41,435 bases of DNA from the NCBI GenBank assembly GCA_016177915.1, contig JACOUI010000143.1, positions 1 to 41,435 of the forward strand. The letters run 5' to 3'. Below are positions 7,911 through 15,925 of the stretch, one piece after another. This stretch comes from Planctomycetia bacterium. GTDB taxonomy: Bacteria > Planctomycetota > Planctomycetia > Pirellulales > S012-138. The translations under genes were made by a program, and so were the position numbers. Numbering within the stretch: the first letter of the stretch is position 1; every line of letters begins with the position of its first letter. The notes under the pieces were generated by a model that worked only from the letters and a program-made list of their open reading frames with translations, made no database searches and was not told the DNA's origin.

Positions 7911-8570
7911 CTACTGCTTTTCCAACTGCTTCCGCAGGCCGCCGATCAGCCAGTGGACCTGGGCCGTCTGCCGCACGACGAGGGCCTTCCACTGCCGGTA
8001 ATAGACGATCGTGCCCGGCCCGCCGGCCACGTCCCAGGTTTCCGGGGCGACGGTCGTGCGGATCAATTCGACGAGGGCTTCGCCGTTGTCCTCCTCGGCG
8101 TTTCCGCCTCGGGCGCCGGCAGGCGCCGACGCTCCGGTAGCGCCCTTCGCGTCGTCGTGGCTCGCGGCGCCGCCTTTGGCGGGATCGTTCTTGGCCGTGT
8201 CGTCCGCCGCAGCCTTCCGTCGCTTGGCCTTCGCCTCTTCGCGCTCTCGCTTCGCGAGGTCCTTGTAATGTCGCTCGGCGACCTTATCGCCCAGGGCGAT
8301 GAGCCGGCTGCGGACCTGAATGCGCAGCTCCTCGCGCTCGGTGGCGGAAAGCGAGCTGTCGGCGGAAAGCAGGTCGTGAGCGTCGCACAGCCCCTTGATC
8401 GGCAGTGCGTACGAAGCCTCTCCTTTTTCGTCGCGGACGTACGACTGCTTGAGCGCGTCCTTCACGACCGACTTCAGTTCCTTGCCGACGATTGGCGGCG
8501 GATCGGGGGCCTCGATCGGCGAATCCGGCGGCGACAACAGCGCCAGCGCAGCGATCCAAATGGCGGACAT
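7911..8570 (-). CDS. Exported planctomycete hypothetical protein
   Basis: 219 residues. A short hydrophobic N-terminus (MSAIWIAALALLS) suggests export. Residues 25-95 are helical. A charged coiled segment follows (KREREEAKAKRRKAA), then a low-complexity Ala/Gly/Asp linker (about 118-160). The C-terminal block reads LVELIRTTVAPETWDV, GGPGTIVYYRQ and ALVVRQTAQVH. I remember that C-terminal block as recurring at the ends of planctomycete secreted proteins; no function is assigned to it. It is a single gene, ending in a strong hairpin. Confidence 0.75.
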   Translation of the reverse strand: MSAIWIAALALLSPPDSPIEAPDPPPIVGKELKSVVKDALKQSYVRDEKGEASYALPIKGLCDAHDLLSADSSLSATEREELRIQVRSRLIALGDKVAERHYKDLAKREREEAKAKRRKAAADDTAKNDPAKGGAASHDDAKGATGASAPAGARGGNAEEDNGEALVELIRTTVAPETWDVAGGPGTIVYYRQWKALVVRQTAQVHWLIGGLRKQLEKQ

Positions 8571-8723
8571 GACGGGTCTCCTCTGTTCACCCAGGACAGG
8601 AAAGGGTTGCCTCTACCGCGCGCAACTTATCAAATCGTCGGACGCCAGTCAACAAATCCATGAAAAACGAGCCGCCGCTTGGTCACCACGCGCTCGCCCG
8701 AGTGTCGAACGGAGCCGTCCGGT

Positions 8724-8864
8724 CACCACGCGGCTTGCCCGCGTGGGACCATGTTCGGGTCCCAGCACGCGCCCCACTTGGTTCTTTGGGGGATTCTAAC
8801 TATGGATAGCTGGCGCCGCCGGCTGGCCCAAAAACACCCCTCCACGCGGGCAAGCCGCGTGGTG
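8724..8864. repeat. Paired REP-like palindromes (CCACGCGG family)
   Basis: A 23-base unit at 8724-8746 is repeated as its exact reverse complement at 8842-8864. Each unit is itself a hairpin: stem CCACGCGG / CCGCGTGG with a five-base loop. A decayed third copy sits near 8684-8707. The arrangement is that of a BIME (paired REPs). The gap between genes from 8571 to 8912 holds nothing else that I recognise. Confidence 0.75.
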
Positions 8865-8912
8865 GGAAGAAATGGTGGGATGAGCGTCCGGTGCCGGGTT
8901 ATACTCATTCTC

Positions 8913-9770
8913 ATGCTCCGCCATTCCATTTCTCGCTTCATGGCCCTCGCGGCGATCCTTGCCGCCGGCGCTGCGCCGGCCGACGACAAGCCCGCGCCGA
9001 AAAACGACGACGCCCGGCCGAAAAAGCTTTTGCTCCTCGGCCAAAGCCCCGACGGCCACCCCAAGACCACGCATGAGTACGTCGCCGGCCTGAAAATCCT
9101 CTCCGCCCTGCTCGCCCACACCAAGGGGCTGGAAGTCGTCGAGGTCAACGCCGACGAGCCATGGCGCGAAGGGCCGGAGCAACTCCGCACGGCCGACGGC
9201 GCCGTCGTGTTTCTGGCCGAGGGCGCCAAGTGGGCCAGTGCCGAGCCGCGCCGCCTCGACGCCTTTGCCCAGCTCGCCCAACGCGGCGGCGGGCTCGTCG
9301 TCCTGCACTGGGGCATGGGCACGTGCGAGGCCAAGAACGTCGACCCCTTCGTCCGCCTCTTCGGCGCGTGCCACGGCGGACCCGACCGCAAGTACCAGGT
9401 CCTGGAGACCGACCTCAAGCCGGCGGAGCATCCGATCGCAACAGGCATCAAGCCCTTCCGCGCCAAGGACGAGTTCTACTACCGCCTGAAGCTTCCCCAG
9501 CCGGCCGACGCCGCGAATGTAAAACCCGTCCTCCAGGCCGAAATCGACGGCAACCCGGAGACCGTCTGTTGGGCCTACGAGCGCGACGGCGGCGGGCGGT
9601 CGTTCGGCTTCTCCGGGCTGCACTTCCACGACAACTGGAAGATCGAGTCCTACCGGCGGCTGGTGGCCCAGGGGGTCCTGTGGAGCCTGAAACTCCCGTT
9701 GCCCGAAGGCGGCCTCGACGTCACGATTGACGAGAAGCTTTTGATCCTGAAAGACGGCGATCAACCCTGA
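8913..9770 (+). CDS. Secreted ThuA-like domain protein
   Basis: 285 residues with a signal peptide (MLRHSISRFMALAAILAAGAA, read as two pieces) and then a single ThuA-like (PF06283) domain. The domain starts LLLLGQSPDGHPKTTHEY, has GGGLVVLHWGMG in the middle and ends FGFSGLHFHDNW and LPEGGLDV. It is clearly related to the second half of the 163-1749 protein but without DUF1080. A role in extracytoplasmic carbohydrate handling is inferred. The frame is open upstream; the ATG at 8913 is picked because it gives a clean signal peptide, with an alternative at 8880. The next gene starts 12 bases after the stop, so the two are probably cotranscribed. Confidence 0.82.
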   Translation: MLRHSISRFMALAAILAAGAAPADDKPAPKNDDARPKKLLLLGQSPDGHPKTTHEYVAGLKILSALLAHTKGLEVVEVNADEPWREGPEQLRTADGAVVFLAEGAKWASAEPRRLDAFAQLAQRGGGLVVLHWGMGTCEAKNVDPFVRLFGACHGGPDRKYQVLETDLKPAEHPIATGIKPFRAKDEFYYRLKLPQPADAANVKPVLQAEIDGNPETVCWAYERDGGGRSFGFSGLHFHDNWKIESYRRLVAQGVLWSLKLPLPEGGLDVTIDEKLLILKDGDQP

Positions 9771-9782
9771 AGCGAGCGCGCC

Positions 9783-10391
9783 GTGACGCTTTCTGTGCCA
9801 GGCCGAACGATCGAACGCGCCGCGGCGCTGGTGTTATGCCTCGCCATCGGCTGGGCCTCGTCGCGAGATTGTTCCGCTGCGGAATGTCCCGCGAAAGGGA
9901 ACATTGCGACAAACGACGAAACGGCCGTCGAGGTCCCCTCGTTCTACGTCCGCGCCGCGACCGGCCCGCGCCCCAACGAGGCCGTCTGCCTCGTCTGCCG
10001 CTACGGCGCCCGGCCCGTCGTGATGGTCTGCGTCCGCGAACTGGACGACGACGTGGCCGAGCTGATCGAGCGCATCGACCGCTCCGTCGACAAGCACCGG
10101 GCCGACGGCCTCCGCGGGATGGCGATTTTCCTGGACAAGGACGCCCGGCTCGCGCAGCCGCTCGTGGCCATGATGGCCTGGAAACGGCAACTGACGCTGC
10201 CGCTCGTGTTCCCGGTCGAGGCGGGCGGGCCCAAGGCGCTCGAGCTGTCGCCCGACGCCCAGCTCACGGTGCTGCTCTACAAGGAGCGGAAGGTGCAGGA
10301 GCGGATTGCCTTTTCCGCCGGCGAGCTGAAGGAAAAGGGGAGCGACGGCGTGCTGGCGGCGGTGGAGAAACTGATCGCGGCGCCGAAGTAG
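9783..10391 (+). CDS. Exported thioredoxin-like protein with CLVC motif
   Basis: 202 residues from a GTG start, 12 bases after the ThuA gene. A signal segment (about 10-32) is followed by a thioredoxin-like pattern: an EAVCLVCRYGARPVVMVCVR strand with C69 and C72, a long helix (VAELIERIDRSVDK), and LTLPLVFPV with a possible cis-proline. The CXXC resembles a redox site but lies beside an unusual RYG stretch, so activity is uncertain. It would act outside the cytoplasmic membrane. The cotranscribed ThuA protein may be a partner or client. Confidence 0.65.
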   Translation: MTLSVPGRTIERAAALVLCLAIGWASSRDCSAAECPAKGNIATNDETAVEVPSFYVRAATGPRPNEAVCLVCRYGARPVVMVCVRELDDDVAELIERIDRSVDKHRADGLRGMAIFLDKDARLAQPLVAMMAWKRQLTLPLVFPVEAGGPKALELSPDAQLTVLLYKERKVQERIAFSAGELKEKGSDGVLAAVEKLIAAPK

Positions 10392-10553
10392 GCTCGCTGG
10401 GCAAGGCGGCGCGCCTGCCGTAGCGGTTCCACGGCTTGCGCTAAGGGACTCCTAAGGGACTCCCGCCCGGTGGTTTGCCCGTTGGGCCCGAAGTATACTG
10501 GGATGCGCCAACGTACTTTGGGCTTCGCCTCTTTGATTGGGAGACTGTGTACG

Positions 10554-11393
10554 ATGAAACTGCGAGTGCCGTGCGTCATTGTCGTCGCTTTGGTTGCGGC
10601 TCGTGCGGCCGGGGCCCAGGAAGGCCTGATTCCGGACAAGAACCTGGAGGCGGCCCTGCGCCAGGAGGTGTTCGAGAAGCGCGGCAACGACCAGCCGCTC
10701 ACGGAAGAGGACCTGAAGAAGATCAACATCCTGGACGCCAACGGCAAGAAAATCGCCAATCTCAAGGGGCTGGAAAAGTGCACGAAGCTGCTGGAAGCGA
10801 AGCTCTCCAAGAACGAGATCGCCGACCTGACGCCGCTCAAGAACCTTGCCGACCTGCAGTCGCTGTACCTGAACGACAACAAAATCGCCGACCTAGCGCC
10901 GCTGGCGGGGCTGACGAAGCTGCAGCTTGTCGAGGCGGCGAATAACCAGGTGACGGACGTCGCGCCCCTGGCCGGCCTGACCGCCCTGGCCACGCTCGAC
11001 CTTTCCGGCAACAAGATTGCGAGCGTCGCACCGCTGGCCAAGCTGATGCGGCTCGCGACACTGGACCTGGCGGGCAATGCGATCGCCGACCTGGCGCCGC
11101 TGGCGGAAGTGAATCGGCTTTCGACGCTCGACCTGCGCGGCAACCAGGTGACGGACGTCGCGCCGCTGGCCAAGCAAACGCAAGTCCGGCTCTTGATGCT
11201 CGACCGCAACAAGATCGCCGACCTCGCGCCGCTCGTGGCGGCGTGCAAGGCCGACGCGGAGGGCGAGCGGCGGATGGCGCCGTTCCTCAACCTGTATTTG
11301 GAAGGCAATCCGCTATCGGACGCCGCCAAGACGCAGCAGCTCGAAGCGCTGAAGGGATTCGGCGTGCGATTGCACTTGGAGGCGACGAAGTAG
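10554..11393 (+). CDS. Secreted leucine-rich repeat protein
   Basis: 279 residues. A signal peptide (MKLRVPCVIVVALVAARAAGA, about 1-20) is followed by an N-terminal cap (about 22-60). Then come seven consecutive 22-residue repeats of the internalin type (pattern IADLAPLxxLxxLxxLxLxxN), and an eighth repeat with an 11-residue insertion. The repeats are unusually regular, so recent duplication is likely. LRRs of this kind bind proteins or glycans at the cell surface; no partner can be named. The start is chosen by the signal peptide and a GGGAG site 10 bases upstream. The upstream gap contains an 11-base direct duplication (10441-10462). Confidence 0.85.
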   Translation: MKLRVPCVIVVALVAARAAGAQEGLIPDKNLEAALRQEVFEKRGNDQPLTEEDLKKINILDANGKKIANLKGLEKCTKLLEAKLSKNEIADLTPLKNLADLQSLYLNDNKIADLAPLAGLTKLQLVEAANNQVTDVAPLAGLTALATLDLSGNKIASVAPLAKLMRLATLDLAGNAIADLAPLAEVNRLSTLDLRGNQVTDVAPLAKQTQVRLLMLDRNKIADLAPLVAACKADAEGERRMAPFLNLYLEGNPLSDAAKTQQLEALKGFGVRLHLEATK

Positions 11394-11402
11394 TTGGAGT
11401 GT

Positions 11403-11514
11403 TGGAGTCCCGCCTTCAGGCGGTTGCTGGAGTCCCGCCTTTAGGCGGTTGCTGGAGTCCCGCCTTTAGGCGGTCTTGCCTCGGAAAGCGGCCGGCTAAA
11501 GCCGGTACTCCAAC
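11403..11514. repeat. Tandem and inverted palindromic repeats (GGAGTCCCGCC family)
   Basis: Three tandem copies with an exact 25-base period start at 11403, 11428 and 11453. The core TGGAGTCCCGCC is followed by TTTAGGCGGT (first copy TTCAGGCGGT). A diverged inverted partner at 11490-11514 ends in GGTACTCCAAC. The same family, again with an inverted partner, occurs at 16681-16745. The array begins ten bases after the LRR stop, and its last base touches the trmB ribosome site. Confidence 0.85.
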
Positions 11515-11524
11515 GGAGGGTGCC

Positions 11525-12211
11525 GTGGGCCGCCGCGCTCTTCGCAAAATCGATCCCGCGCTCGACCTGAGCCGGCGCCTCTTTGCGCTCGATGCGGTGC
11601 CGCGGCCGGTCGACGCCGCCTGGCTGGGCCGCCGGGCGCCGCTGGAGGTCGAGGCCGGCTCGGGCAAGGGGCTGTTTTTGTCGGCGGCAGCGATGCAGCG
11701 GCCGGAGCACGAGTTTCTGGGCATCGAAATTCGCCCGAAGTATGCCCGCTTTGCGGCCGCGCGGCTGGCCAAACAGCAGATCAAGAACGCCCGGATCGTG
11801 TGCGGCGACGCGCAGCGGCTCGTTCGCGAGCATCTTGCGGACAGTTCGGCCGCGGCGGTCCACGTTTATTTTCCCGACCCCTGGTGGAAGGCGCGGCACA
11901 AGAAGCGCCGGCTGCTGAACGAATTATTCTTGCGCGACGTGGAGCGGGTATTGCAGCCGGGCGGCTCGCTGCACTTCTGGACCGACGTCGAAGAGTATTT
12001 CCAGGCGACGCTGGCCTTGATCCGCGAGGTCACGAAGCTCGCAGGGCCGCTGAGCGTGGCGGAGTCCGCCCCGCAGCACGACCTGGACTATCGCACGCAT
12101 TTTGAGCGCCGGACGCGCCTAGCGGGGGAGAGGGTGTACCGGGCGGAGTTTCGGAAGGGCGAGCCACGACAGGATTCGCCCGGTCGAGGCCGTATCGTTA
12201 GCCCCAGCTAG
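11525..12211 (+). CDS. trmB: tRNA (guanine-N7-)-methyltransferase
   Basis: 228 residues. A SAM-dependent Rossmann methyltransferase that makes m7G46 in tRNA. Seen: the EVEAGSGKGLFL SAM loop, EFLGIEIRPKYA, the family hallmark VHVYFPDPWWKARHKKRRL, and a C-terminal HFERR region. The GTG at 11525 is chosen because GGAGGG (11515-11520) lies four bases ahead; the frame upstream is only translated repeat. The last residues after ERVYRAEF are a short Arg/Pro/Ser tail. The ribosome site sits immediately after the palindromic array, so the array forms most of the 5' leader. Confidence 0.92.
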   Translation: MGRRALRKIDPALDLSRRLFALDAVPRPVDAAWLGRRAPLEVEAGSGKGLFLSAAAMQRPEHEFLGIEIRPKYARFAAARLAKQQIKNARIVCGDAQRLVREHLADSSAAAVHVYFPDPWWKARHKKRRLLNELFLRDVERVLQPGGSLHFWTDVEEYFQATLALIREVTKLAGPLSVAESAPQHDLDYRTHFERRTRLAGERVYRAEFRKGEPRQDSPGRGRIVSPS

Positions 12212-12236
12212 ATGTGAATTCGTCCGACGCGGGCCA

Positions 12237-12499
12237 TCAGTCGGTGATGCCCTCGTTGGCCAGACGCTCGTAGCCCCGAACGATGATCTGTTCGATGTCG
12301 AGCGGGGCAATCTCGCCCCGCGCAGCCTCGGCCCGCGAACGCGCGACTTCGTCGCGCAGTACTTCGTGTCGGGCCTCATTTCCCGGTACAGGACAAGCGC
12401 CCTGGCGACGAGCTCTTCCCGGCTGGCAATGGCGCCGCCGGCAAGCTCGGCTTGCACGAACGGCTCCAGTTCCGTTGGGATCACGACGGTCATGCTCAT
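12237..12499 (-). pseudogene. Frameshifted ParD-like antitoxin, no toxin partner
   Basis: The first frame reads MTVVIPTELEPFVQAEL, then GGAIASREELVARAL, then VLYREM, an RHH antitoxin N-terminus. The continuation EARHEVLRDEVARSRAEAARG, then LDIEQIIVRGYERL, then a stop, is found only in another frame. One missing base near 12382, within the GGAAATGAGGCC stretch, joins the two. Restored, the protein would be about 85 residues, the size of ParD/CopG-type antitoxins. No ParE/RelE toxin lies downstream, where trmB converges instead. It is either an orphan decayed antitoxin or a sequencing error. Confidence 0.7.
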
Positions 12500-12514
12500 G
12501 TGTTGGCTCGGGAC

Positions 12515-13159
12515 TCAGTCCGTTGTAGGCGGCGATCCCGAAGTGAATTGGCACCGCCAGGTCCGGCGAACTCGTTCGCGGGCGTAAGAGACCTCCACGC
12601 CTGGGACTTCGAGTTTCGTAAGCGTGACTGCGGAAGACGAGTCGCAATCATCCGTCACGATGCAATAACCCAAAACCCTTCCCTGGTTATCGGCGACGAC
12701 GAGGAACAGCGGGCCGCCGCGCCTTTGCGAAATGGTCAGGCCACCAAACGCGCGTAGGCCTTCTTCGCACAGAAACAGGCGAACGGGAATCCGGTTCACC
12801 TCGATGGTGGCCGAAAACGTGACGCGTGACGCCAGCGAGAGCGCTTGAGGACTGTAGACTCCCAAATGCCCGAGAATCTCAGCATTCAGCGGCGTCGTTT
12901 CTGAGCCCAGCGCTGTATAGAGTTCCCTGGTCGGCCGATCGAGATGCGGGTGGATCGTAAGGGCACTGAGAAGTTCTGTGTTCGGCGGAGCACTCTTTGC
13001 GACGAGCGGCCTTTCCGGTACCTGTAGGATTGCGTCGAATTGAACTCGCTTGGGTTCGACGCGAAAGTACGGAGCGATTTCCGAATAGACGATTGCGCAG
13101 ATAAATGCCAGCCCCGCTTGGAGCAGCATGAGTCCGCGCAAGCTGAATTGAAGTCGCAT
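12515..13159 (-). CDS. Membrane-anchored hypothetical protein with FSLR N-terminus
   Basis: 214 residues. It starts MRLQFSLRGLMLLQAG, the FSLR-type N-terminus common on planctomycete membrane proteins, and has one transmembrane helix (about 9-28). The rest (30-214) is predicted to be outside or periplasmic. It contains a PEAR-like region of beta strands (VNRIPVRLFLCEEG; GPLFLVVADNQGRVLGYCIV). No enzyme motif was recognised. It lies 15 bases upstream of the broken ParD gene on the same strand, so the two might once have been cotranscribed. Function unknown. Confidence 0.6.
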   Translation of the reverse strand: MRLQFSLRGLMLLQAGLAFICAIVYSEIAPYFRVEPKRVQFDAILQVPERPLVAKSAPPNTELLSALTIHPHLDRPTRELYTALGSETTPLNAEILGHLGVYSPQALSLASRVTFSATIEVNRIPVRLFLCEEGLRAFGGLTISQRRGGPLFLVVADNQGRVLGYCIVTDDCDSSSAVTLTKLEVPGVEVSYARERVRRTWRCQFTSGSPPTTD

Positions 13160-13221
13160 CTGCCAGCCAGGTGAAGGGACCTGCGCCGCTTACTACGTGA
13201 TCTCGGCGCGAGATGTTCGAA

Positions 13222-14340
13222 CTAAGCGTGCGCCGCGTCAACCGCCGACACGGTGGGCGATGCCCACCCTCCGGTCGACGGCGACAGCATCTTCTGCCAC
13301 TGGACCCCCATCATCATCACGTTGATCCCCGAGCCGATCCCCAGGAACGCCACGCGGTCCGTCGGCTGGATGTGGCCGCGCTCGATGGCCAGGGCGGCCG
13401 TGACGGGAAGCGCAGCGCTGCCGGTGTTGCCCAGGAACTCCAGCGTCGTGAAGTCGAGCCGCTCGTCGAGGTCCAGGGCCTCCAGCATCGCCTTACGGTG
13501 CGCCCGGCCCACCTGGTGGCAGACGATCTTGTCGATCTCGCCGGCCGACCAGCCGACGTCGGCCAGGAATTGCGGGAAGGACTCGCGGGCGGCCGCGATG
13601 CCCTCGTTGAGCAGCCGCTCGGCGTCGGTTTGCATGAGGGGCTGCATGCCCTGAGCGACCGTTTCGTCGCGGCCGCTGTGGCACAGCTCCCAATGGCTGG
13701 TGAAGGCCCGGGCCGTGCCGCCCAAGACGCGGTTGCCGGTGCGGCTGAGCTTTTTGTCGACGACGACCGCCGCAACGCTGGCCGAGCCGATCGTGAGCGA
13801 GCCCATCGCCAGCTTCATGTCGCTGCGGGCGAGCGACGTGTCGGAGTTGAGCTTTTGGATCGTCGTCTCGACCAATTCGCGGCTGCCCTCGCTGCCGACG
13901 ATCAGGGCGGCGCGGATTTGCCCCAGCTCGATCATGTTGGCAGCCTGCCACAGGGCGTTGAGGAACCCCAGGCAGGCGTTGGAGAGATCGAAGATCTGAC
14001 AGGTTGTCGGCAATCGCAGCCGCTGGTGGACGGAGCAGGCCGTGGCCGGCTCGAGGTAGTCGCGGCAGACGGAAAAGTGGATCAGGGCGCCGATTTGGTC
14101 GCGGTCGATGCCCGCCGCGGCGATCGCCTTCTCGCCGCTGACCACGCTGAGCGAGCTGGGCAGCACGCCCGCCGGCCAGAACCGCCGCTCGCGGATGCCC
14201 GTCATCAATTCCAGCCGCCCCTCGGGCAGGTTCAATCGCCGATAGAGGGGCGCAAGCCGGCGCTCGATGTCCTCCGACGCGACGATCTCGTCGGGGAGCG
14301 TGTAGCCGAAGGCTTCGAGGCAGACGCTGCGATAGGGCAT
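13222..14340 (-). CDS. OleA-type 3-oxoacyl-ACP synthase III-like condensing enzyme
   Basis: 372 residues, thiolase fold. The catalytic Cys is C123 (DLSNACLGFLNAL), with H275 (VCHQVG) and N305 (FLGNTGSAALP). Glu97 (DYLEPATACS) lies 26 residues before the Cys, the same spacing as the Glu-Cys pair that defines OleA, the head-to-head acyl-CoA condensing enzyme. The His-Asn spacing of 30 also agrees. FabH proteins lack this Glu, so OleA-like activity (two long acyl chains to a beta-keto acid) is favoured, but substrate and product are unproven. No oleB, oleC or oleD is adjacent. The gene is codirectional with the ABC genes, lpxK and the MsbA-like gene, suggesting envelope lipid work. Confidence 0.82.
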   Translation of the reverse strand: MPYRSVCLEAFGYTLPDEIVASEDIERRLAPLYRRLNLPEGRLELMTGIRERRFWPAGVLPSSLSVVSGEKAIAAAGIDRDQIGALIHFSVCRDYLEPATACSVHQRLRLPTTCQIFDLSNACLGFLNALWQAANMIELGQIRAALIVGSEGSRELVETTIQKLNSDTSLARSDMKLAMGSLTIGSASVAAVVVDKKLSRTGNRVLGGTARAFTSHWELCHSGRDETVAQGMQPLMQTDAERLLNEGIAAARESFPQFLADVGWSAGEIDKIVCHQVGRAHRKAMLEALDLDERLDFTTLEFLGNTGSAALPVTAALAIERGHIQPTDRVAFLGIGSGINVMMMGVQWQKMLSPSTGGWASPTVSAVDAAHA

Positions 14341-14391
14341 GGAGTCAGGATACTGGCGCCGGCGCGGAGCGTAAAGGACGGCGTTTTGCCT

Positions 14392-14520
14392 GTAGTAGGC
14401 ACACTCCGTGTGCCGTCAGCCGCTGCGCCAGCAGCGGCGCAGGCGCAGCGCATGCGAGGGACTGCGCGAAAGAAACGCGGCGGTAAACCGTCTCGACGGC
14501 ACACGGAGTGTGCCTGCTAC
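14392..14520. repeat. Long inverted repeat (GGCACACTCCGTGTGCC family)
   Basis: A 26-base arm at 14392-14417 and its reverse complement at 14495-14520 differ at one base. Each arm has a palindromic core GGCACACTCCGTGTGCC. The 77-base interval contains a further small CCGCTG/CAGCGG inverted pair. The element occupies most of the gap between the OleA-like gene and the ABC permease, stopping seven bases from the permease stop codon. Confidence 0.8.
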
Positions 14521-14527
14521 GGAAACG

Positions 14528-15925
14528 TCAGCCGGCCAGGTAGCGGCGGCGGAAGAAGAACATCGCCAGGCCCGACGCCAGGAAAGAAAACACCCACAGC
14601 ACCGCCAGCGCCGTCAGGATCGTGGGCGACGCCAGCGACTTCTGTTGCCAGAAAAGCTGCTGATAGGCCGTCATGGCCCAGTAGGTCGGCATGCTGTGCG
14701 TCGCGGCGTCGGCGTACCAGGGCAATTTGGCCGTTTGAATGGGGAACCAGCAGCCGCCCAGCGCCGCCATGACCAGGATCAGGATCGTCGACAGGCCCTC
14801 GGCCTGCTTGGCGGTCCGCGCCCAGGCGGCGATCAGCATGCCGAAGCTCGTGGCCGCCGCGACCCAACTGACCGAGATGACGGCCAGCGTCGGCAGGTCG
14901 CGGAAGGCCTCCAGCTTGAACAGGACGTTCCCGTACACGAGCAGCACCGTCAGTTGGATGACGCCCATCACGACGGCGAAGATGAACTTCCCCAGGACGA
15001 TGCTGTTGCGGGGGATGGCGGCCGCCAAGAGGCGCTTCATTGTGCCCGACTCGCGCTCATAGAGCAGCATCGAGCTGCACGCCGTGAGGCCGAACATGAG
15101 CATCATCACGATCGTGCCGCAGACGCTCTGCGCCAGAAAGTAGGTGAGCATTTTGGGACGGGTCGGCGGCTGGATGTCCTCACTGGCGACGGGCGCCATT
15201 GCCTGGAAGAAATCGACGTTGGCGCCTTCGTCCGCCGCCTTGGCGCCGCCGGCCGCGCTGGGCGGATTTTGGTTCGCGCCCGGATTCGCACCACCGGCGC
15301 CGCCCTTGTCCTCGTCCTTCTTCTCCTCTTCCTCGAACAACCGCGACATGAGCCGCTGCATCACTCCGGCCGCGCCCATGATCTCTTGGACCTGCTTCTC
15401 GTCCATGCCCTGGTCGCGGAACATCTTGCCCATCGTGGCAGGCATGAGCTGGCCCTCGGTGCTGGCCAGGATCGCCTGCGTCAGGCCGATCCGCGCGATG
15501 CGGTCCTCCATCTCTCGGCCGGGATCGCGGACGAGCGTGAGATTCGGGAGCGTACCGGCCTTCACCGCGTCGCCGTAGCCCGGCTCGATGACGAGCGCAT
15601 GATGGGCTTCGCCGTCGCGAATGCGCGTCCGCACTTCGGCCCCGGATTTGGGCGGCTCGTCGGCCGCGGGCTGGACGTCGAGCATTTCCATCTTGCGGAG
15701 CTGCTCGATCAGCTTGCGGCTCTCGTCGGTCTTGTCTTCGTCGGCCACCCACAGCTCGGCCTTCGGCATGCCGCCTGAGCCCTGGAAGGCGACGTTCATC
15801 ACGAACCCGAACACGGTCACGAGCGCGATGGGGAGCAAAAACCCCAGCGCCATGCCGGTGCGGTCGCGGAAGTACGCGCGCAGGTCCTTGCCGGCGATCA
15901 CCAAGGCGGCCCAAACGGTGTTCAT
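14528..15925 (-). CDS. ABC-2 type transporter permease
   Basis: 465 residues. The first membrane helix (about 25-46, ALGFLLPIALVTVFGFVMNV) is followed by a large extracytoplasmic region (about 47-260) with a charged, Gly/Ala-rich segment (EEEEKKDEDKGG, near 200). Five or six more helices follow in the last 200 residues, in the usual ABC2_membrane order. It is the membrane half of the exporter whose ATPase is the next gene upstream. The start ATG overlaps that gene's stop (ATGA), which fixes the start and shows translational coupling. Cargo unknown; lipid, polysaccharide or peptide export are all possible. Confidence 0.88.
   Translation of the reverse strand: MNTVWAALVIAGKDLRAYFRDRTGMALGFLLPIALVTVFGFVMNVAFQGSGGMPKAELWVADEDKTDESRKLIEQLRKMEMLDVQPAADEPPKSGAEVRTRIRDGEAHHALVIEPGYGDAVKAGTLPNLTLVRDPGREMEDRIARIGLTQAILASTEGQLMPATMGKMFRDQGMDEKQVQEIMGAAGVMQRLMSRLFEEEEKKDEDKGGAGGANPGANQNPPSAAGGAKAADEGANVDFFQAMAPVASEDIQPPTRPKMLTYFLAQSVCGTIVMMLMFGLTACSSMLLYERESGTMKRLLAAAIPRNSIVLGKFIFAVVMGVIQLTVLLVYGNVLFKLEAFRDLPTLAVISVSWVAAATSFGMLIAAWARTAKQAEGLSTILILVMAALGGCWFPIQTAKLPWYADAATHSMPTYWAMTAYQQLFWQQKSLASPTILTALAVLWVFSFLASGLAMFFFRRRYLAG

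Noticed and set aside
15180-15914. 244-residue alternative minus-strand frame inside the ABC permease
   Set aside because: Arg-rich shadow of the permease in another frame; the ABC permease motifs are in the chosen frame.
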